A stretch of 64,000 bases of DNA from Desulfovibrio sp. Marseille-P6017 (lineage in GTDB: Bacteria > Bacillota_A > Clostridia > Peptostreptococcales > Peptostreptococcaceae), in NCBI GenBank assembly GCA_900604495.1, contig UWOR01000016.1:1-64000 (forward strand). Direction: 5' to 3'. Positions within the stretch are counted from its first letter, which is position 1; each line of letters opens with the position of its first letter. The position numbers and the translations under genes were made by a program. The notes below the pieces were generated by a model. The model saw only the letters and a program-made list of their open reading frames with translations, did no database searches and was not told the DNA's origin. This document shows positions 18,958 to 28,141 of this stretch, piece by piece.

Positions 18958-19366
18958 AACACTTCTCCTTACATATAATAAAATTTATACTTTATTATTT
19001 ATTCTTAAATTTAATTTAGTTTATTATTCTATAAAATTTATTAAAAATTTATTATTAAAATACTATATAACAATAATAGTGTCTTTTAAAATTCAATCCC
19101 ACATATTACCTATATAATTTACTTATATATTTTTTATCTTAGATAAAAATATAATAATAAACTATTTAAAGATAAAGTAAATATATTTCAATATTTTACC
19201 AAATGTTACATTTAATTTAATATTTACCAATTTTTTTGTCGAATTTTGAAAGGAAATTTTAAAGAAAACATTGTTTTATTTTTAAAAGTATTATAATGGT
19301 TCTTGTCGCTAAAAAAAGCACTAATTTTATATAATAATTTTTCTAATAAAAGAAAGGAATAATAAT
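18958..19366. other. Divergent intergenic region (409 bases)
   Basis: It separates the leftward P-ATPase and rightward permease. A hairpin TTTTTATC/GATAAAAA lies near 19131-19153. A TATAAT at 19292-19297 may serve the permease, but the -35 is weak (TTGTTT with a 15-base spacer). Nothing else is recognised; the 64-codon minus-strand open frame over the permease start lacks a ribosome binding site and is not supported. Confidence 0.5.
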
Positions 19367-20728
19367 ATGGAAAACAAGAGTCTTCAAAAAAATCTTGGAT
19401 TTGCTGCAGCTCTATCAACTGTTGTTGGTATGGTAATTGGTGGCGGTGTATTCTTTAAGCCACAAGCAGTATTTACATTAACAGGTGGAGCACCTGGTCT
19501 TGGGATGATAGCTTGGATCGTTGCAGGTATAGTAACAATAACTGCTGGTCTTACAGCTGCAGAAATTTCGGCTGCGATACCTAAAACTGGTGGTATGATG
19601 GTTTATATCGAAGAAATATATGGTAAGAAATTAGGTTTCTTAACAGGATGGATGCAATGTGTTTTATTTTTCCCAGCTACTATAGCTGCAATATCAGTAA
19701 TGTTCGGTCAACAATCTGCAATATTACTTGGAAACGGAAATAATCAAACATTAGTTATACTTTTAACTGCAGGTGTAATATTATTTATAGGTTTTATAAA
19801 CTCATTTGGTTCTAAAACAAGTGGTATGATACAAACAATTTCTACAATATGTAAATTAGTTCCACTTATTTTAATAATAGGATTTGGATTATTCAAAGGA
19901 AATGCATCTAGCCCAGTATTCACGCCTCTTGTAGGAAAAGGTGTTAGTCCTGGAGGAGTATTCGGACAATTATTAATAGCAATATTATTTGCATATGATG
20001 GATGGATAAATGTTGGTGCTATAGCTGGAGAAATGAAAGATCCAGGAAAAGATTTACCAAAAGCAATAGTTGGTGGCTTATCATTAGTTATGGCTGTATA
20101 TGTTATAATAAACATAGCTTATTTATTTGTATTACCAGCTGATCAACTTGCTCAATTTGCTTCACCAGCTTCAGCTGTTGCAGAAGTATTATTTGGTAGA
20201 GTTGGTGGTCAAATAATAACTATTGGTATACTAATATCTGTATTCGGATGTATTAACGGTTACTTATTGACTGGACCAAGAATACTTTATACATTAGCTC
20301 AACAAAAAACTTTACCAGGATATAAATTTATAGGTGCACTAAATAAAAATGATGTTCCTGCTAATGCAACAATGATAATGGCTTTTATATCTGCGTTATA
20401 TGCACTATCTGGACAATTCAACTTACTAAGTGATTTATCTATGTTTGCTGTATGGTCATTCTATGTATTAACATTTGTTGGTGTTATAAAATTAAGAAAG
20501 ACTCATCCAGATATGCATAGACCTTATAAAGTTCCTTTATATCCATTTATACCATTCGTAGCTATAGCTGGTGGATTATTTGTAGTATTAAATCAATTAT
20601 TCTTTGCTGGAATGACAAATACTTTAATGTCAATTGGTGGAGTTATAATAACACTTATAGGTTTACCTGTATATAGCTATATGGCTAAAAAAGAAGGTTT
20701 CGATAATAGATTAGATGATGTAGCTTAA
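19367..20728 (+). CDS. Amino-acid permease of the APC superfamily
   Basis: A 453-residue transporter with 12 predicted membrane segments. The N-terminal VVGMVIGGGVFFKPQAVF carries the unwound substrate-binding GxGxxF-type motif, followed by AELSAAIPKTGG-like and FAYDGWINVGAIAGEMKDP segments typical of LAT/SteT-type exchangers. SteT-like serine/threonine exchange is possible but not provable. AAAGGA lies before the ATG. Codon use looks optimised (frequent GGT/GCT and few rare codons), suggesting high expression. Confidence 0.9.
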   Translation: MENKSLQKNLGFAAALSTVVGMVIGGGVFFKPQAVFTLTGGAPGLGMIAWIVAGIVTITAGLTAAEISAAIPKTGGMMVYIEEIYGKKLGFLTGWMQCVLFFPATIAAISVMFGQQSAILLGNGNNQTLVILLTAGVILFIGFINSFGSKTSGMIQTISTICKLVPLILIIGFGLFKGNASSPVFTPLVGKGVSPGGVFGQLLIAILFAYDGWINVGAIAGEMKDPGKDLPKAIVGGLSLVMAVYVIINIAYLFVLPADQLAQFASPASAVAEVLFGRVGGQIITIGILISVFGCINGYLLTGPRILYTLAQQKTLPGYKFIGALNKNDVPANATMIMAFISALYALSGQFNLLSDLSMFAVWSFYVLTFVGVIKLRKTHPDMHRPYKVPLYPFIPFVAIAGGLFVVLNQLFFAGMTNTLMSIGGVIITLIGLPVYSYMAKKEGFDNRLDDVA

Positions 20729-20737
20729 TTATTTAAT

Positions 20738-20771
20738 AAAAAAAGATGTACTTTAAAAGTACATCTTTTTT
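20738..20771. terminator. Bidirectional terminator between permease and small protein gene
   Basis: A perfect palindrome with core AAGATGTACTT flanked by A and T runs lies between the convergent genes ending at 20728 and 20792. Confidence 0.88.
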
Positions 20772-20791
20772 ATCTAAAATAAATAACTTTA

Positions 20792-20992
20792 TTACTTTAG
20801 CTTATTATGGTTATGTGCTTCATCATATGATGGAGCTTTTAAATTCCCCTTTTTATGAGATTTTCTTACAACTTCTTCATCCTCATCTTCAATTATATTT
20901 TTAATTTCATTATATGTGTGACCATGATTAACTAAATTAGTTAATTCTGTCGGCTCATTTAATATTCTTTTACTTTGATTCACTTTTTTCAT
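20792..20992 (-). CDS. Small charged protein of unknown function
   Basis: A 66-residue, very polar protein rich in Lys, Asn, Glu and His with an acidic patch (IEDEDEEVV, about 34-42) and a basic, His-rich tail (SYDEAHNHNKLK). It has no membrane segment or recognised domain. A good AAAGGAG site lies before its ATG and it is bounded by a terminator and an intergenic space, so I consider it a real gene. Its make-up resembles small clostridial sporulation or stress proteins, but no function can be assigned. Confidence 0.65.
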   Translation of the reverse strand: MKKVNQSKRILNEPTELTNLVNHGHTYNEIKNIIEDEDEEVVRKSHKKGNLKAPSYDEAHNHNKLK

Positions 20993-21096
20993 ATCTACAC
21001 TCCTTTCTTTTAATTATTGTTCCACAATAATTAAATTTTAGTACTATATTTAATTTTACATTTCTAATCTTTCTTAACACATATATTAAATAAAAA

Positions 21097-21121
21097 AAGC
21101 CATGCTAAATTAGCACGGCTT
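21097..21121 (-). terminator. Terminator after ecfT
   Basis: AAGCCATGCTAA pairs with TTAGCACGGCTT (one wobble) and is followed on the minus strand by seven T residues. It begins 4 bases past the stop. Confidence 0.88.
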
Positions 21122-21125
21122 AATA

Positions 21126-21956
21126 TTATATAAACGGATTATAGAATCTTCCTCCATCTACTTTAATTAGTATTATTGATACTAAAACTAATAAAGTACA
21201 TAATAATATTGATATATAATCATTTTTAGTGAAATCTTTTCTTTTATACCATGTACGCTTTTTTTGATTTCCAAAAGCTCTTAACTCCATGGCTATACTT
21301 ATTTTATCAATTCTCTCTAAACTCGAGAAAATAAGTGGCATAAGTATTGATGCTGCGTTTTTGATTCTCTTAAAGAACTTTTCCTTATTAGATAAATCAA
21401 TTCCTCTAGCTTGCTGAGCAAAAGCTATATCCTTATAATCTTTTTGGATATCTGGTATATACCTTAAAGCTATTGATATAGAATATGCAGCCTTATAACT
21501 AATACCAATTTTATTTAATGATGCAGCAAATTCACTTGGATCTGTTGTTAATATAAATAAAAGGGCCATAGGTATTGCAGCAAAATATTTTAACACAACA
21601 TTAAGTTCATAGAATAATTGTTCTAAGGTTATAGTATATGGACCTATTAAGTGTATTAAAACTGTTCTACTACCATATATTTGAACACCTTGTTCTGGTG
21701 CAAATACAAATATCATAACAGCATTTAAAAGTAAAAATATCATTATAAAATAAAGTATAAATGAAACTTCTCTAAATTCTATTTTAGATATCTTAAAAGA
21801 TATAATACCTATTATAAGCATTCCTACTAGTAATCTAGTATCATAAGTTATCATAGAGGCTATGGACCATAATAAAAAAATTATCAGTTTTGTAGCTCCT
21901 GTTAACTTATGTATAGGAGAATCTTTCTTTATATATGATAACATTTCTGAGTTCAT
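21126..21956 (-). CDS. ECF transporter transmembrane (T) component
   Basis: Membrane coupling protein of an energy-coupling factor importer, 276 residues. It has about five to six hydrophobic segments and the two Ala-Arg-Gly coupling regions: the first, AFAQQARGIDL, is clear, and the second appears as SIAMELRAFG, helices that dock to the ATPases. It follows the fused ATPase gene with AGGAGG inside that gene's end, so the two are translationally linked. The arrangement S component, fused ATPase, T component resembles YkoEDC-like cassettes. Confidence 0.92.
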   Translation of the reverse strand: MNSEMLSYIKKDSPIHKLTGATKLIIFLLWSIASMITYDTRLLVGMLIIGIISFKISKIEFREVSFILYFIMIFLLLNAVMIFVFAPEQGVQIYGSRTVLIHLIGPYTITLEQLFYELNVVLKYFAAIPMALLFILTTDPSEFAASLNKIGISYKAAYSISIALRYIPDIQKDYKDIAFAQQARGIDLSNKEKFFKRIKNAASILMPLIFSSLERIDKISIAMELRAFGNQKKRTWYKRKDFTKNDYISILLCTLLVLVSIILIKVDGGRFYNPFI

Positions 21957-21958
21957 AT

Positions 21959-23659
21959 TTATCTAACCCTCCTATCATAATCTATAAATCTTTTAATAAA
22001 ACTTCTCTCATCTTTTATTCCACATTTTTGAGCTAGTTCATATAATGATGTTTCTTTCAAGTTTGCTTTTTCTATAACATCATAATTAGTTAATATATTT
22101 ATAGCAGTATCATCTGCTATTTTTTCACCTTCTGATAAAACAATTACATTATTTGTATACTCTAGCATTAGATGCATATCATGAGTAATCATTATTATAG
22201 TAATTCCTTGTTTATTAAGATCTACTAAAAACTCCATTATTTCTGAGTAATGTTTGAAATCTTGGCCTGCTGTAGGCTCATCTAAGATTATTATATTTGG
22301 ATTTAGTACAAGTATAGATGCTATTGTAACTCTTTTCTTTTGTCCAAAACTTAGCGCTGATATTGGCCAATTTCTAAGTGGATAAAGGCCACATATCTTA
22401 AGAGTATTATAAACCCTCTCTTGAACTTCACTTTCAGAATATCCTCTAACTCTAAGTCCAAATGCAACTTCATCAAAAATCATAGATTTAGATATCATTT
22501 GATTTGGATTTTGCATTACAAATCCTATTTTTTCCGAACGTTCTTTTATAGTTTGATTTGCTATATCTTCTCCATCAAATATTATTTTTCCTGATGTTGG
22601 TTTATAAAAACCGCAAATTAGTTTTGATATAGTAGATTTTCCTGCACCATTTTTTCCAACAATACTTACCATATCACCTTTATTTATTTTAAACGAAACA
22701 TTATTTAATATTTGTTTTTCTATACTATATGAAAAACTTAAGTCTTCAACTTCAAGTATAGGATAAGTATTTTCATTACAAACATCCTCATCTATACTTG
22801 AGTACCAAGCTTTTAATTTTTCTTTACAATTTATTAAATCTATTTTTTCTATTCTTTCAGGATTCATCCCAGGATTTATATCACAATTAGCATATTTTAA
22901 AGCTGATAAATATAGTGGCTCCCTAACTCCAACTTCCTTTAATATATTAGTTGAGAGAAGTTCGTTCGGAGTAGTGTCTGCTACTATTTCACCTTTATTC
23001 ATAACAATAATTCTATCTAAATCCTTATGTAGTACATCCTCTAATCTATGTTCTACAATTATCATAGTCTTGTTATTTTTATTTTTTATATTATCAATTA
23101 ATTCTATTGCACTTTTACCTGTCAATGGATCTAAACTCGCTAATGGCTCATCAAATAATAGAATCTTTACATCATCTACAGTAACACCAGCAAGAGTAAC
23201 TCTTTGCTTTTGACCTCCAGATAACTTATATGGTGAGGATTCTAATTCCTTATCTATATCCACTAATTTTGCTGAATCACTAACTATCTTCTTCATTTTT
23301 TCTTGCTCTACACAGTCATTTTCAAGCTTAAACGCTATATCTTCACCTACTGTTAAACCTATAAATTGACTATCTGGATCTTGAAGTACTGTACCTATTA
23401 TTTTAGATAATTCAAATATATTTTTATTTTGAACATTTTCACCATCAATTAATAGCTCTCCAGATGTTTTCCCACTATAATAAAATGGAACTAATCCGTT
23501 AAGACAATGAGCTAAAGTACTTTTACCAGAGCCAGAAGGTCCCACTATAAGTACTTTTTCTCCTTCATATATAGTTAAATTTATATTTTTAAGAGTAGGC
23601 TCTGCTTGCACTCTATATCGAAAACTATAGTCTTTAAACTCTATTATCTTTCTTTTCAT
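21959..23659 (-). CDS. ECF transporter fused ATP-binding protein (two ABC domains)
   Basis: One chain of 566 residues carrying two complete ABC ATPase domains, replacing the separate EcfA and EcfA' subunits. The first has Walker A GPSGSGKST, signature LSGGQKQR and Walker B ILLFDEPLASLDP; the second (from about 295) has GKNGAGKST, LSFGQKKR and IIILDEPTAGQD with His in ITHDMH. The second signature is LSFGQ rather than LSGGQ. This is the usual domain order of YkoD-like proteins. It sits 17 bases after the S component and directly before the T component. Confidence 0.93.
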   Translation of the reverse strand: MKRKIIEFKDYSFRYRVQAEPTLKNINLTIYEGEKVLIVGPSGSGKSTLAHCLNGLVPFYYSGKTSGELLIDGENVQNKNIFELSKIIGTVLQDPDSQFIGLTVGEDIAFKLENDCVEQEKMKKIVSDSAKLVDIDKELESSPYKLSGGQKQRVTLAGVTVDDVKILLFDEPLASLDPLTGKSAIELIDNIKNKNNKTMIIVEHRLEDVLHKDLDRIIVMNKGEIVADTTPNELLSTNILKEVGVREPLYLSALKYANCDINPGMNPERIEKIDLINCKEKLKAWYSSIDEDVCNENTYPILEVEDLSFSYSIEKQILNNVSFKINKGDMVSIVGKNGAGKSTISKLICGFYKPTSGKIIFDGEDIANQTIKERSEKIGFVMQNPNQMISKSMIFDEVAFGLRVRGYSESEVQERVYNTLKICGLYPLRNWPISALSFGQKKRVTIASILVLNPNIIILDEPTAGQDFKHYSEIMEFLVDLNKQGITIIMITHDMHLMLEYTNNVIVLSEGEKIADDTAINILTNYDVIEKANLKETSLYELAQKCGIKDERSFIKRFIDYDRRVR

Positions 23660-23676
23660 TCCTATCTCCTTTAGTA

Positions 23677-24228
23677 TTACTCTTCCATTCTTAAACTTCC
23701 GCTCTTTATTTTTGTCTTAGAGTAAGCCGATAATATTAATGTTCCTAAAACTCCAACTGTTACCATATTAGATATACCACCTATGATTCCTTGTAAAAAT
23801 ACTTTATTTGCAGGTTCTAGGTATATTATTATATCTAATCCAGGTGCTACTAAAAACCACGCTAATGCGTTTGCTATAACTTGAGTTATGTTAAATAGTA
23901 TTATTTGTTTTATATTAAAATCATCTTCTAAATCTAATTTTTTTGAAGCAATTCCGATTACTAATCCAACTACTCCTGATGCTATTACCCAACTAAACCA
24001 TGGTGATCCATAAAATACTAAATCTTTTAATCCATGTCCTATAAGTCCTATAAGGAATCCTGCCATAGGACCATATACTACAGACATTAATGCCAAATAT
24101 GCATAAGATGTCTCTATATTAGTATTTGGAATAAATGTAGGAATAGACCCGAATCTTCCTAATACCATAAAAACTGCCGCTCCTATTCCTATAGAAACTA
24201 TCGTTTTTATTGATAACTTCTTATTCAT
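23677..24228 (-). CDS. ECF transporter substrate-binding (S) component, UPF0397 family
   Basis: Six-segment membrane protein of 183 residues that captures the vitamin or precursor. The [20 protein letters not shown] stretch and the [25 protein letters not shown] region are characteristic of UPF0397 proteins, often annotated as riboflavin-type ECF S components. I saw no FMN, TPP or other known riboswitch upstream, so the substrate is open; association with a fused ATPase and T protein also resembles hydroxymethylpyrimidine transporters. GAGAGG lies nine bases from the ATG. It is the first gene of the operon. Confidence 0.88.
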   Translation of the reverse strand: MNKKLSIKTIVSIGIGAAVFMVLGRFGSIPTFIPNTNIETSYAYLALMSVVYGPMAGFLIGLIGHGLKDLVFYGSPWFSWVIASGVVGLVIGIASKKLDLEDDFNIKQIILFNITQVIANALAWFLVAPGLDIIIYLEPANKVFLQGIIGGISNMVTVGVLGTLILSAYSKTKIKSGSLRMEE

Positions 24229-24277
24229 TTACATTATCCTCTCTATTTTAATTTTTATCTTCATATTAATTATTAAA

Positions 24278-24321
24278 ATTCACGCAAATTTTAGTATAAA
24301 TGCAAATAAAATAATTGTCAA
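24278..24321 (-). promoter_or_regulatory. Promoter of the ECF operon with TTGCGTGAAT element
   Basis: TTGACA (24316-24321), 17-base spacer, TATACT (24293-24298): an almost ideal sigma-A promoter. Directly downstream, overlapping the likely transcription start, is TTGCGTGAAT (24279-24288), which recurs after the -10 of the AGCS-like gene at 28014-28034 (19 of 21 bases match, -10 included). It may be an operator. Confidence 0.75.
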
Positions 24322-24383
24322 TATAAGTCGTTTTTTTCTATAATTATCCTATTTATTGACTTCCTTATATTATTTTATTCTGA

Positions 24384-24426
24384 AAATAATATAAGGATAT
24401 GAATTAATTTCATATCCTTTATTATT
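24384..24426 (-). terminator. Terminator after the YgiQ-like gene
   Basis: AAGGATATGAA pairs with TTCATATCCTT, extended by AT-rich AATAAT/ATTATT ends. It abuts the stop codon at 24425. Confidence 0.75.
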
Positions 24427-26425
24427 ATCTTTTTTTTCTTCTATTATTAGAACTCTTTTCCACTTTAATATTTTCTACTTTGTTACTTCTTGAGTTCTTA
24501 CTTTTAGTATTTTTTTTATTTCTAGAGTCTTTATTATTTTTAGAAACTCTTATTGAGTTATCTCTTTGATTATTCTTACCTCTAGAATTTTTGTTATTAG
24601 AATTACCTCTATGTCCAAATCCTCTACCTTCTCTAGGCTTTATTAAACACTTAGGACCATACCCTATTAAATCTTCTCTATCTGCTTCTTCAAGGGCCGC
24701 ATGAACTAGTTCATAATTTCTAGGGGCTCTATATTGTAATAAAGCTCTTTGCATTGCTTTTTCTTGCTTAGTCTTAGGCACATACACTTCTTGCATAGTA
24801 AGTGGATCTAGTCCTGTATAGAACATTGTTGTAGATAATGTTCCTGGAGTTGGATAAAAGTCTTGTACTTGTTCTGGTTGATAGTTTGTATCTCTTAAAT
24901 ACTCAGCAAGTTCTATTGCTGAATTTAATGTTGAACCTGGATGACTTGACATTAAATACGGTATTAAGTACTGTTTCATGCCTAATTGTTCATTTATAGC
25001 AAAGAATTTTTGTCTAAATCTATCATAAGTATTTCCAGCTGGCTTTTGCATATGATGTAATACCTCGCTTGCAACATGCTCTGGAGCAACCTTTAATTGA
25101 CCACTTACATGGTGCTTTATTAATTCTTTTAAGAACTTATTATCTTTATCTGCCATGACATAATCATATCTTATTCCAGAACGTACAAATACTTTTTTTA
25201 TTCCTGGTAAACTTCTTACCTTTCTTAATAAATCTATAAAATCTGTATGATCTACTTTTAGATTTTTACATGGTTCTGGATGCAAGCATTGTCTATGCTT
25301 ACAAGCACCTTTTGTTATTTGTTTTTTACAAGCCTCTTGTCTAAAGTTTGCTGTAGGACCACCAACATCATGTATATAACCTTTAAAGTCTGGAAGTGTA
25401 GTTATATATTTTGCTTCATCCACGATTGAATCATGACTTCTACTTTGTACAGCTCTACCTTGATGGAATGTTATTGCACAGAATGAACAACTTCCAAAAC
25501 ATCCTCTTGAACTCACTATACTAAATTTAACCTCTTCTATTGCCGGAATGCCACCCATTTCTTTATATATAGGATGATACGTTTTTTGATATGGTAAGGC
25601 ATATACATCATCTAGTTCTTCTCTATTTAAAGGCTTCTCTGGTTTATTTTGAACTAAGAACTTATCTCCATATGGTTCAACTATAGCTTTTCCTCTATAT
25701 GGATCCTGCTCATCATACTGTAATTTAAATGATTGTGCATATTTTACTTTATCTTCACATATTTCTTTATATGATGGAAGTAATACATAATCTTCATATA
25801 CTTCATCTAAACTATCTACCATATAACATGTTCCATTTATATGTCTTATATACTTCGGATCAAATCCATTATTAAGAGCATCTGCAACTTCTACTATTTG
25901 CTTTTCACTCATTCCATAAACTAGTAAATCTGCACCACTATCTACTAATATTGATTTTCTAACTTTATTAGCCCAATAATCATAGTGCGCAAATCTTCTT
26001 AAACTTGCTTCTATACCACCTATTATTACTGGTATATCTTTGTATGCTTCTCTTATTTTGTTACAATAAACTATTACTGCTCTATCTGGTCTACATCCCA
26101 TTTTTCCCCCTGGAGAGTATAGATCTTTTTCTCTTTGTTTTTTGCTTACTGAATAATGGTTAACCATAGAATCCATATTCCCTGAATTAACTAAGAATCC
26201 AAGTCTTGGTCTTCCTAACTTCATAAAGTCTTCTGTAGACTTCCAATTTGGTTGGGCTATTATACCAACCTTATATCCTGCATTTTCTAATACTCTAGAA
26301 ATTATAGCTGTACCAAAACTATGATGGTCAACATACGCATCTCCTGTAACTAATACAAAATCTAGCTGTTCCCAACCTCTATCTATCATATCTTGTTTAC
26401 ATATTGGTAAAAATTTATTTTCCAT
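24425..26425 (-). CDS. YgiQ family radical SAM protein
   Basis: Radical SAM enzyme of unknown reaction, about 666 residues, family length. A B12-binding-like N-terminal domain (UPF0313) precedes the radical SAM core with cluster motif CFGSCSFC (about residue 310). The [20 protein letters not shown] segment is highly characteristic of YgiQ. The C-terminal about 80 residues are a low-complexity Arg/Asn/Lys/Ser tail that may bind nucleic acid. I start at the ATG at 26425, seven bases after AGGTG; the GTG three codons earlier lies within that site. It is monocistronic. Confidence 0.9.
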   Translation of the reverse strand: MENKFLPICKQDMIDRGWEQLDFVLVTGDAYVDHHSFGTAIISRVLENAGYKVGIIAQPNWKSTEDFMKLGRPRLGFLVNSGNMDSMVNHYSVSKKQREKDLYSPGGKMGCRPDRAVIVYCNKIREAYKDIPVIIGGIEASLRRFAHYDYWANKVRKSILVDSGADLLVYGMSEKQIVEVADALNNGFDPKYIRHINGTCYMVDSLDEVYEDYVLLPSYKEICEDKVKYAQSFKLQYDEQDPYRGKAIVEPYGDKFLVQNKPEKPLNREELDDVYALPYQKTYHPIYKEMGGIPAIEEVKFSIVSSRGCFGSCSFCAITFHQGRAVQSRSHDSIVDEAKYITTLPDFKGYIHDVGGPTANFRQEACKKQITKGACKHRQCLHPEPCKNLKVDHTDFIDLLRKVRSLPGIKKVFVRSGIRYDYVMADKDNKFLKELIKHHVSGQLKVAPEHVASEVLHHMQKPAGNTYDRFRQKFFAINEQLGMKQYLIPYLMSSHPGSTLNSAIELAEYLRDTNYQPEQVQDFYPTPGTLSTTMFYTGLDPLTMQEVYVPKTKQEKAMQRALLQYRAPRNYELVHAALEEADREDLIGYGPKCLIKPREGRGFGHRGNSNNKNSRGKNNQRDNSIRVSKNNKDSRNKKNTKSKNSRSNKVENIKVEKSSNNRRKKR

Positions 26426-26589
26426 GATAATCACCTGCTTAATTTATAATAAGATTTATTATATCCTTTTTATTATAGTATGAAACTTATTTTTCAACTC
26501 TGACCTATAATTATATCATAAAAAATAATATACATCTAAAAATAATCATGGTTATATATGTAATTTATAGAAATATGTAGATATTATAC

Positions 26590-26629
26590 GCATAAAAAAA
26601 TCGAGATAATTATCTCGATTTTTTTATGC
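26590..26629 (-). terminator. Terminator after the AGCS-like gene
   Basis: A perfect 40-base palindrome with core AAATCGAGATAA/TTATCTCGATTT. It overlaps the last codons of the gene ending at 26624, so termination and stop codon are merged. Confidence 0.85.
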
Positions 26630-27964
26630 AACTTGCTTTTTATTATTTTTATTTAACTTATATTTGCTCCATTCAAATTCCACAAACATAGCTAATGCAC
26701 CAATATTTAAAGATGTTGCTACAAAAAGTAATATATTTAATAAATTAAATAATATTTCAAATTTAAATATTGATAAAATGCCTGATATTAATAACATGCT
26801 TAGATACATAATATTTCTATTCTTTATATTAATCTTGCTAGATAAACTTAAAAGATAATATGAACCTAGTAAAGTCGTCATTCCCGACAATATTATAAAT
26901 ATAAATAATATTGCTAATCCCAATATACCTGTTACACTTATTACAGTTTCAAAATAAGATACTAATCTTTGAGCACTATTTTCTGTAAACGATATAATAT
27001 TTTGATCAACTCCATATGAAGCTATATAAGATGTAACTAATACTGATATTACAACAAGGAATGTAGTCATAATAGCTGATATAGACGCAGCTACTCTTGG
27101 ACTAGAATTTGTTTTAACTGCTGCTAGTGGCAATGTCCCTAATCCAGGTTCTGCAATTTGAATTACTCTTTGCATACCAAATATAAGACCTAAAGGAATT
27201 CCAAACAACATACTTACTGGATTTTTAAATCCTATAAGCATCCTTTCGATAAATGCTGGCACATATGTATGTGTTTTTATTAAAAATATTCCAAAAAACA
27301 CAAAGTAAGCGCCTGCAGCAACTAAAATCATACTTACCATAGATTTGATAAATATATCTTGTCTATTTTTCAATACAACTACAAATAAAATAAATATAAT
27401 GGGTATTATTACAAATAAATATTGTTGCATTTGAGTAAGTTTAATTCCAGATATCTTATCCAAACTCGTTATTATAATAGCATCCATTCCACTAAATTGA
27501 ACACCACCTATAGCAAATACATATAATAAAATTAATGCTATAACATAAATCTTTGCTGCACCTTTAGATACAAATTTTTCTATGTAGTCTCTAGGATCCA
27601 TATTTACAATTTTAGCTATTAATGTTTCACAATATGATATTGGTATTAATACTAATGATCCTATTAATGCCCATAAAGCTACCGATTCTACATATACTTG
27701 ACCACCTACATACAAGTTACTTAATGCGCTTAAAAAGCCAATTATAATTCCAGTTCCCATCATAGCACCTAGAGATACTGATGCTTGAGGTATTAAATGC
27801 ATTATACTAAACTCTCTTTTTTCAGTTGTCAATGATCTTATGTTTAGTATTACTTGAGCACAAATGTAAATTCCCATAAGTAATAAAAATGGTATAAATA
27901 TTGGCCATATTACATTTGATATTACCACAGTTATATGGTTCAATTGAGATAATATAACTTCCAT
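26624..27964 (-). CDS. AGCS-like (sodium:alanine symporter family) permease, divergent
   Basis: A 446-residue protein with about 10-11 membrane segments. Signatures resembling amino-acid:sodium symporters include ASVSLGAMMGTGIIIGFLSA near residue 62, PISYCETLIAKI, and the later MQRVIQIAEPGLGTLPLAAV, which matches the family's EAGLGSAPIAHAAA-type motif. Similarity is recognisable but loose, so alanine/glycine transport is an inference. GAGGTGG precedes the ATG. It is a single gene whose promoter region shares an element with the ECF operon. Confidence 0.75.
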   Translation of the reverse strand: MEVILSQLNHITVVISNVIWPIFIPFLLLMGIYICAQVILNIRSLTTEKREFSIMHLIPQASVSLGAMMGTGIIIGFLSALSNLYVGGQVYVESVALWALIGSLVLIPISYCETLIAKIVNMDPRDYIEKFVSKGAAKIYVIALILLYVFAIGGVQFSGMDAIIITSLDKISGIKLTQMQQYLFVIIPIIFILFVVVLKNRQDIFIKSMVSMILVAAGAYFVFFGIFLIKTHTYVPAFIERMLIGFKNPVSMLFGIPLGLIFGMQRVIQIAEPGLGTLPLAAVKTNSSPRVAASISAIMTTFLVVISVLVTSYIASYGVDQNIISFTENSAQRLVSYFETVISVTGILGLAILFIFIILSGMTTLLGSYYLLSLSSKINIKNRNIMYLSMLLISGILSIFKFEILFNLLNILLFVATSLNIGALAMFVEFEWSKYKLNKNNKKQVA

Positions 27965-28013
27965 GATGCCACCTCGATTTATTAAGTTTTATGATTTTAT
28001 ATTTTATTCATAT

Positions 28014-28034
28014 ATTCACGCAAGTATTAGTATA
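28014..28034 (-). promoter_or_regulatory. -10 box and TTGCGTGAAT element of the AGCS-like gene
   Basis: TATACT (28029-28034) is followed by TTGCGTGAAT in the same spacing as before the ECF operon. The -35 region is weak. It is about 50 bases before the gene's ATG. Confidence 0.5.
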
Positions 28035-28101
28035 CTATCATTTTCACACTTAGCATAGAGTAAAATTATATTAATTAATCAATTAAAAATTATATAAAAA
28101 A

Positions 28102-28125
28102 ATGACTACTCAGATTAAGTAATCA
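28102..28125 (-). terminator. Terminator of the serine-type operon
   Basis: A 9-base stem (28102-28110 with 28117-28125, one G-U pair in RNA) is followed by seven T residues on the minus strand, past the DUF1015 stop codon at 28142. Confidence 0.78.
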
Positions 28126-28141
28126 TCTTTTTATATAGCTT

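Noticed and set aside
19744..20115. Minus-strand open frame inside the amino-acid permease gene.
   Set aside because: Antisense shadow of a clear 12-segment transporter, no start signals.
24229..24424. Possible FMN or TPP riboswitch before the ECF operon.
   Set aside because: The transcribed leader after the -10 is only about 60 bases and none of the conserved FMN or TPP blocks is present.
26590..26629. A perfect 40-base palindrome, considered as an attachment site or operator.
   Set aside because: It lies exactly at the end of a minus-strand gene and has a GC core flanked by A and T runs, so a terminator explains it.
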